This document shows positions 63,981-64,000 of a stretch of 64,000 nucleotides of DNA, piece after piece; position 1 is the first letter of the stretch; each line of letters begins with the position of its first letter. Source of the stretch: Herbaspirillum sp. AP02 (GTDB taxonomy: Bacteria > Pseudomonadota > Gammaproteobacteria > Burkholderiales > Burkholderiaceae_D); the NCBI RefSeq assembly GCF_015767275.1, contig NZ_JADWMY010000017.1:1-64000 (forward strand). The letters are read 5' to 3'. The notes below the pieces were generated by a model that was not told the DNA's origin, searched no databases, and worked only from the letters and a program-made list of their open reading frames with translations. Both the position numbers and the translations under genes were made by a program.

Positions 63981-64000
63981 CCTCATTAATATTTTCGCTC

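Overview
The window is GC-rich, densely coded chromosomal DNA from a Gram-negative aerobe. I infer a betaproteobacterium of the Oxalobacteraceae, most like Herbaspirillum. The reasons are the mix of two TonB receptors, a high-affinity cbb3 oxidase cluster with FNR, an ACC deaminase (acdS) with its Lrp-type regulator, a bufferin (MNIO/DUF692) operon, and the aat-bpt-pyrD order. No database search was possible, so the genus is an inference.

Layout. 0.1-4.3 kb: a siderophore receptor, a Tsx-like outer membrane protein and 5-hydroxyisourate hydrolase. 4.3-11 kb: a gamma-class carbonic anhydrase divergent from an iron-uptake operon (DUF4198, DUF3649, PepSY membrane protein, DUF3325) with a near-perfect Fur box between them, then a second TonB receptor. 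11-13.3 kb: a small protein, a LysR regulator and a divergent peroxiredoxin. 13.3-21.9 kb: the most interesting block. A leftward operon encodes the bufferin precursor bufA, the MNIO enzyme bufB, bufC, a DoxX protein, a chemoreceptor and a TPR-methyltransferase. A rightward operon encodes a DUF1109/NrsF-like protein, an ECF sigma factor, a second DUF1109 protein and an HD-GYP protein. Both divergent operons start with a GTAACC-N16-CGAA promoter, so the sigma factor probably controls both.

21.9-33.3 kb: a chemoreceptor with a C-terminal DWETF tether, a YdcF-like protein, an unusual HdeD/permuted-papain-like fusion, a lipase, several very small genes, then gamma-glutamylcyclotransferase, pyrD, bpt, aat and a NUDIX hydrolase. 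At 33.2 kb lies an initiator tRNA-fMet. Its 3' end plus about 100 bp of flank is repeated, diverged, at 37.7 kb. The AT-richer 4.4 kb between the copies carries a methyltransferase-like gene, a polymerase-like membrane protein and a Wzx-type flippase: a small surface-polysaccharide island without a visible integrase. 37.8-38.5 kb looks degenerate.

38.5-46 kb: ordinary metabolic and transport genes (argE, MFS, YhhQ, YddG, an outer membrane protein, SMP-30). 46-58 kb: the microaerobic respiration cluster hemN, a TauE/SafE protein, ccoI, ccoS, ccoNOQP, ccoG, ccoH, a small membrane protein and fnr, with FNR boxes before hemN and ccoN. 58-64 kb: a fatty acid desaturase, ompW with its own perfect FNR box, acdS/acdR, proline iminopeptidase and a MarR regulator with a perfect palindrome upstream of its start. 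No CRISPR array, insertion sequence, transposase or rRNA was seen.
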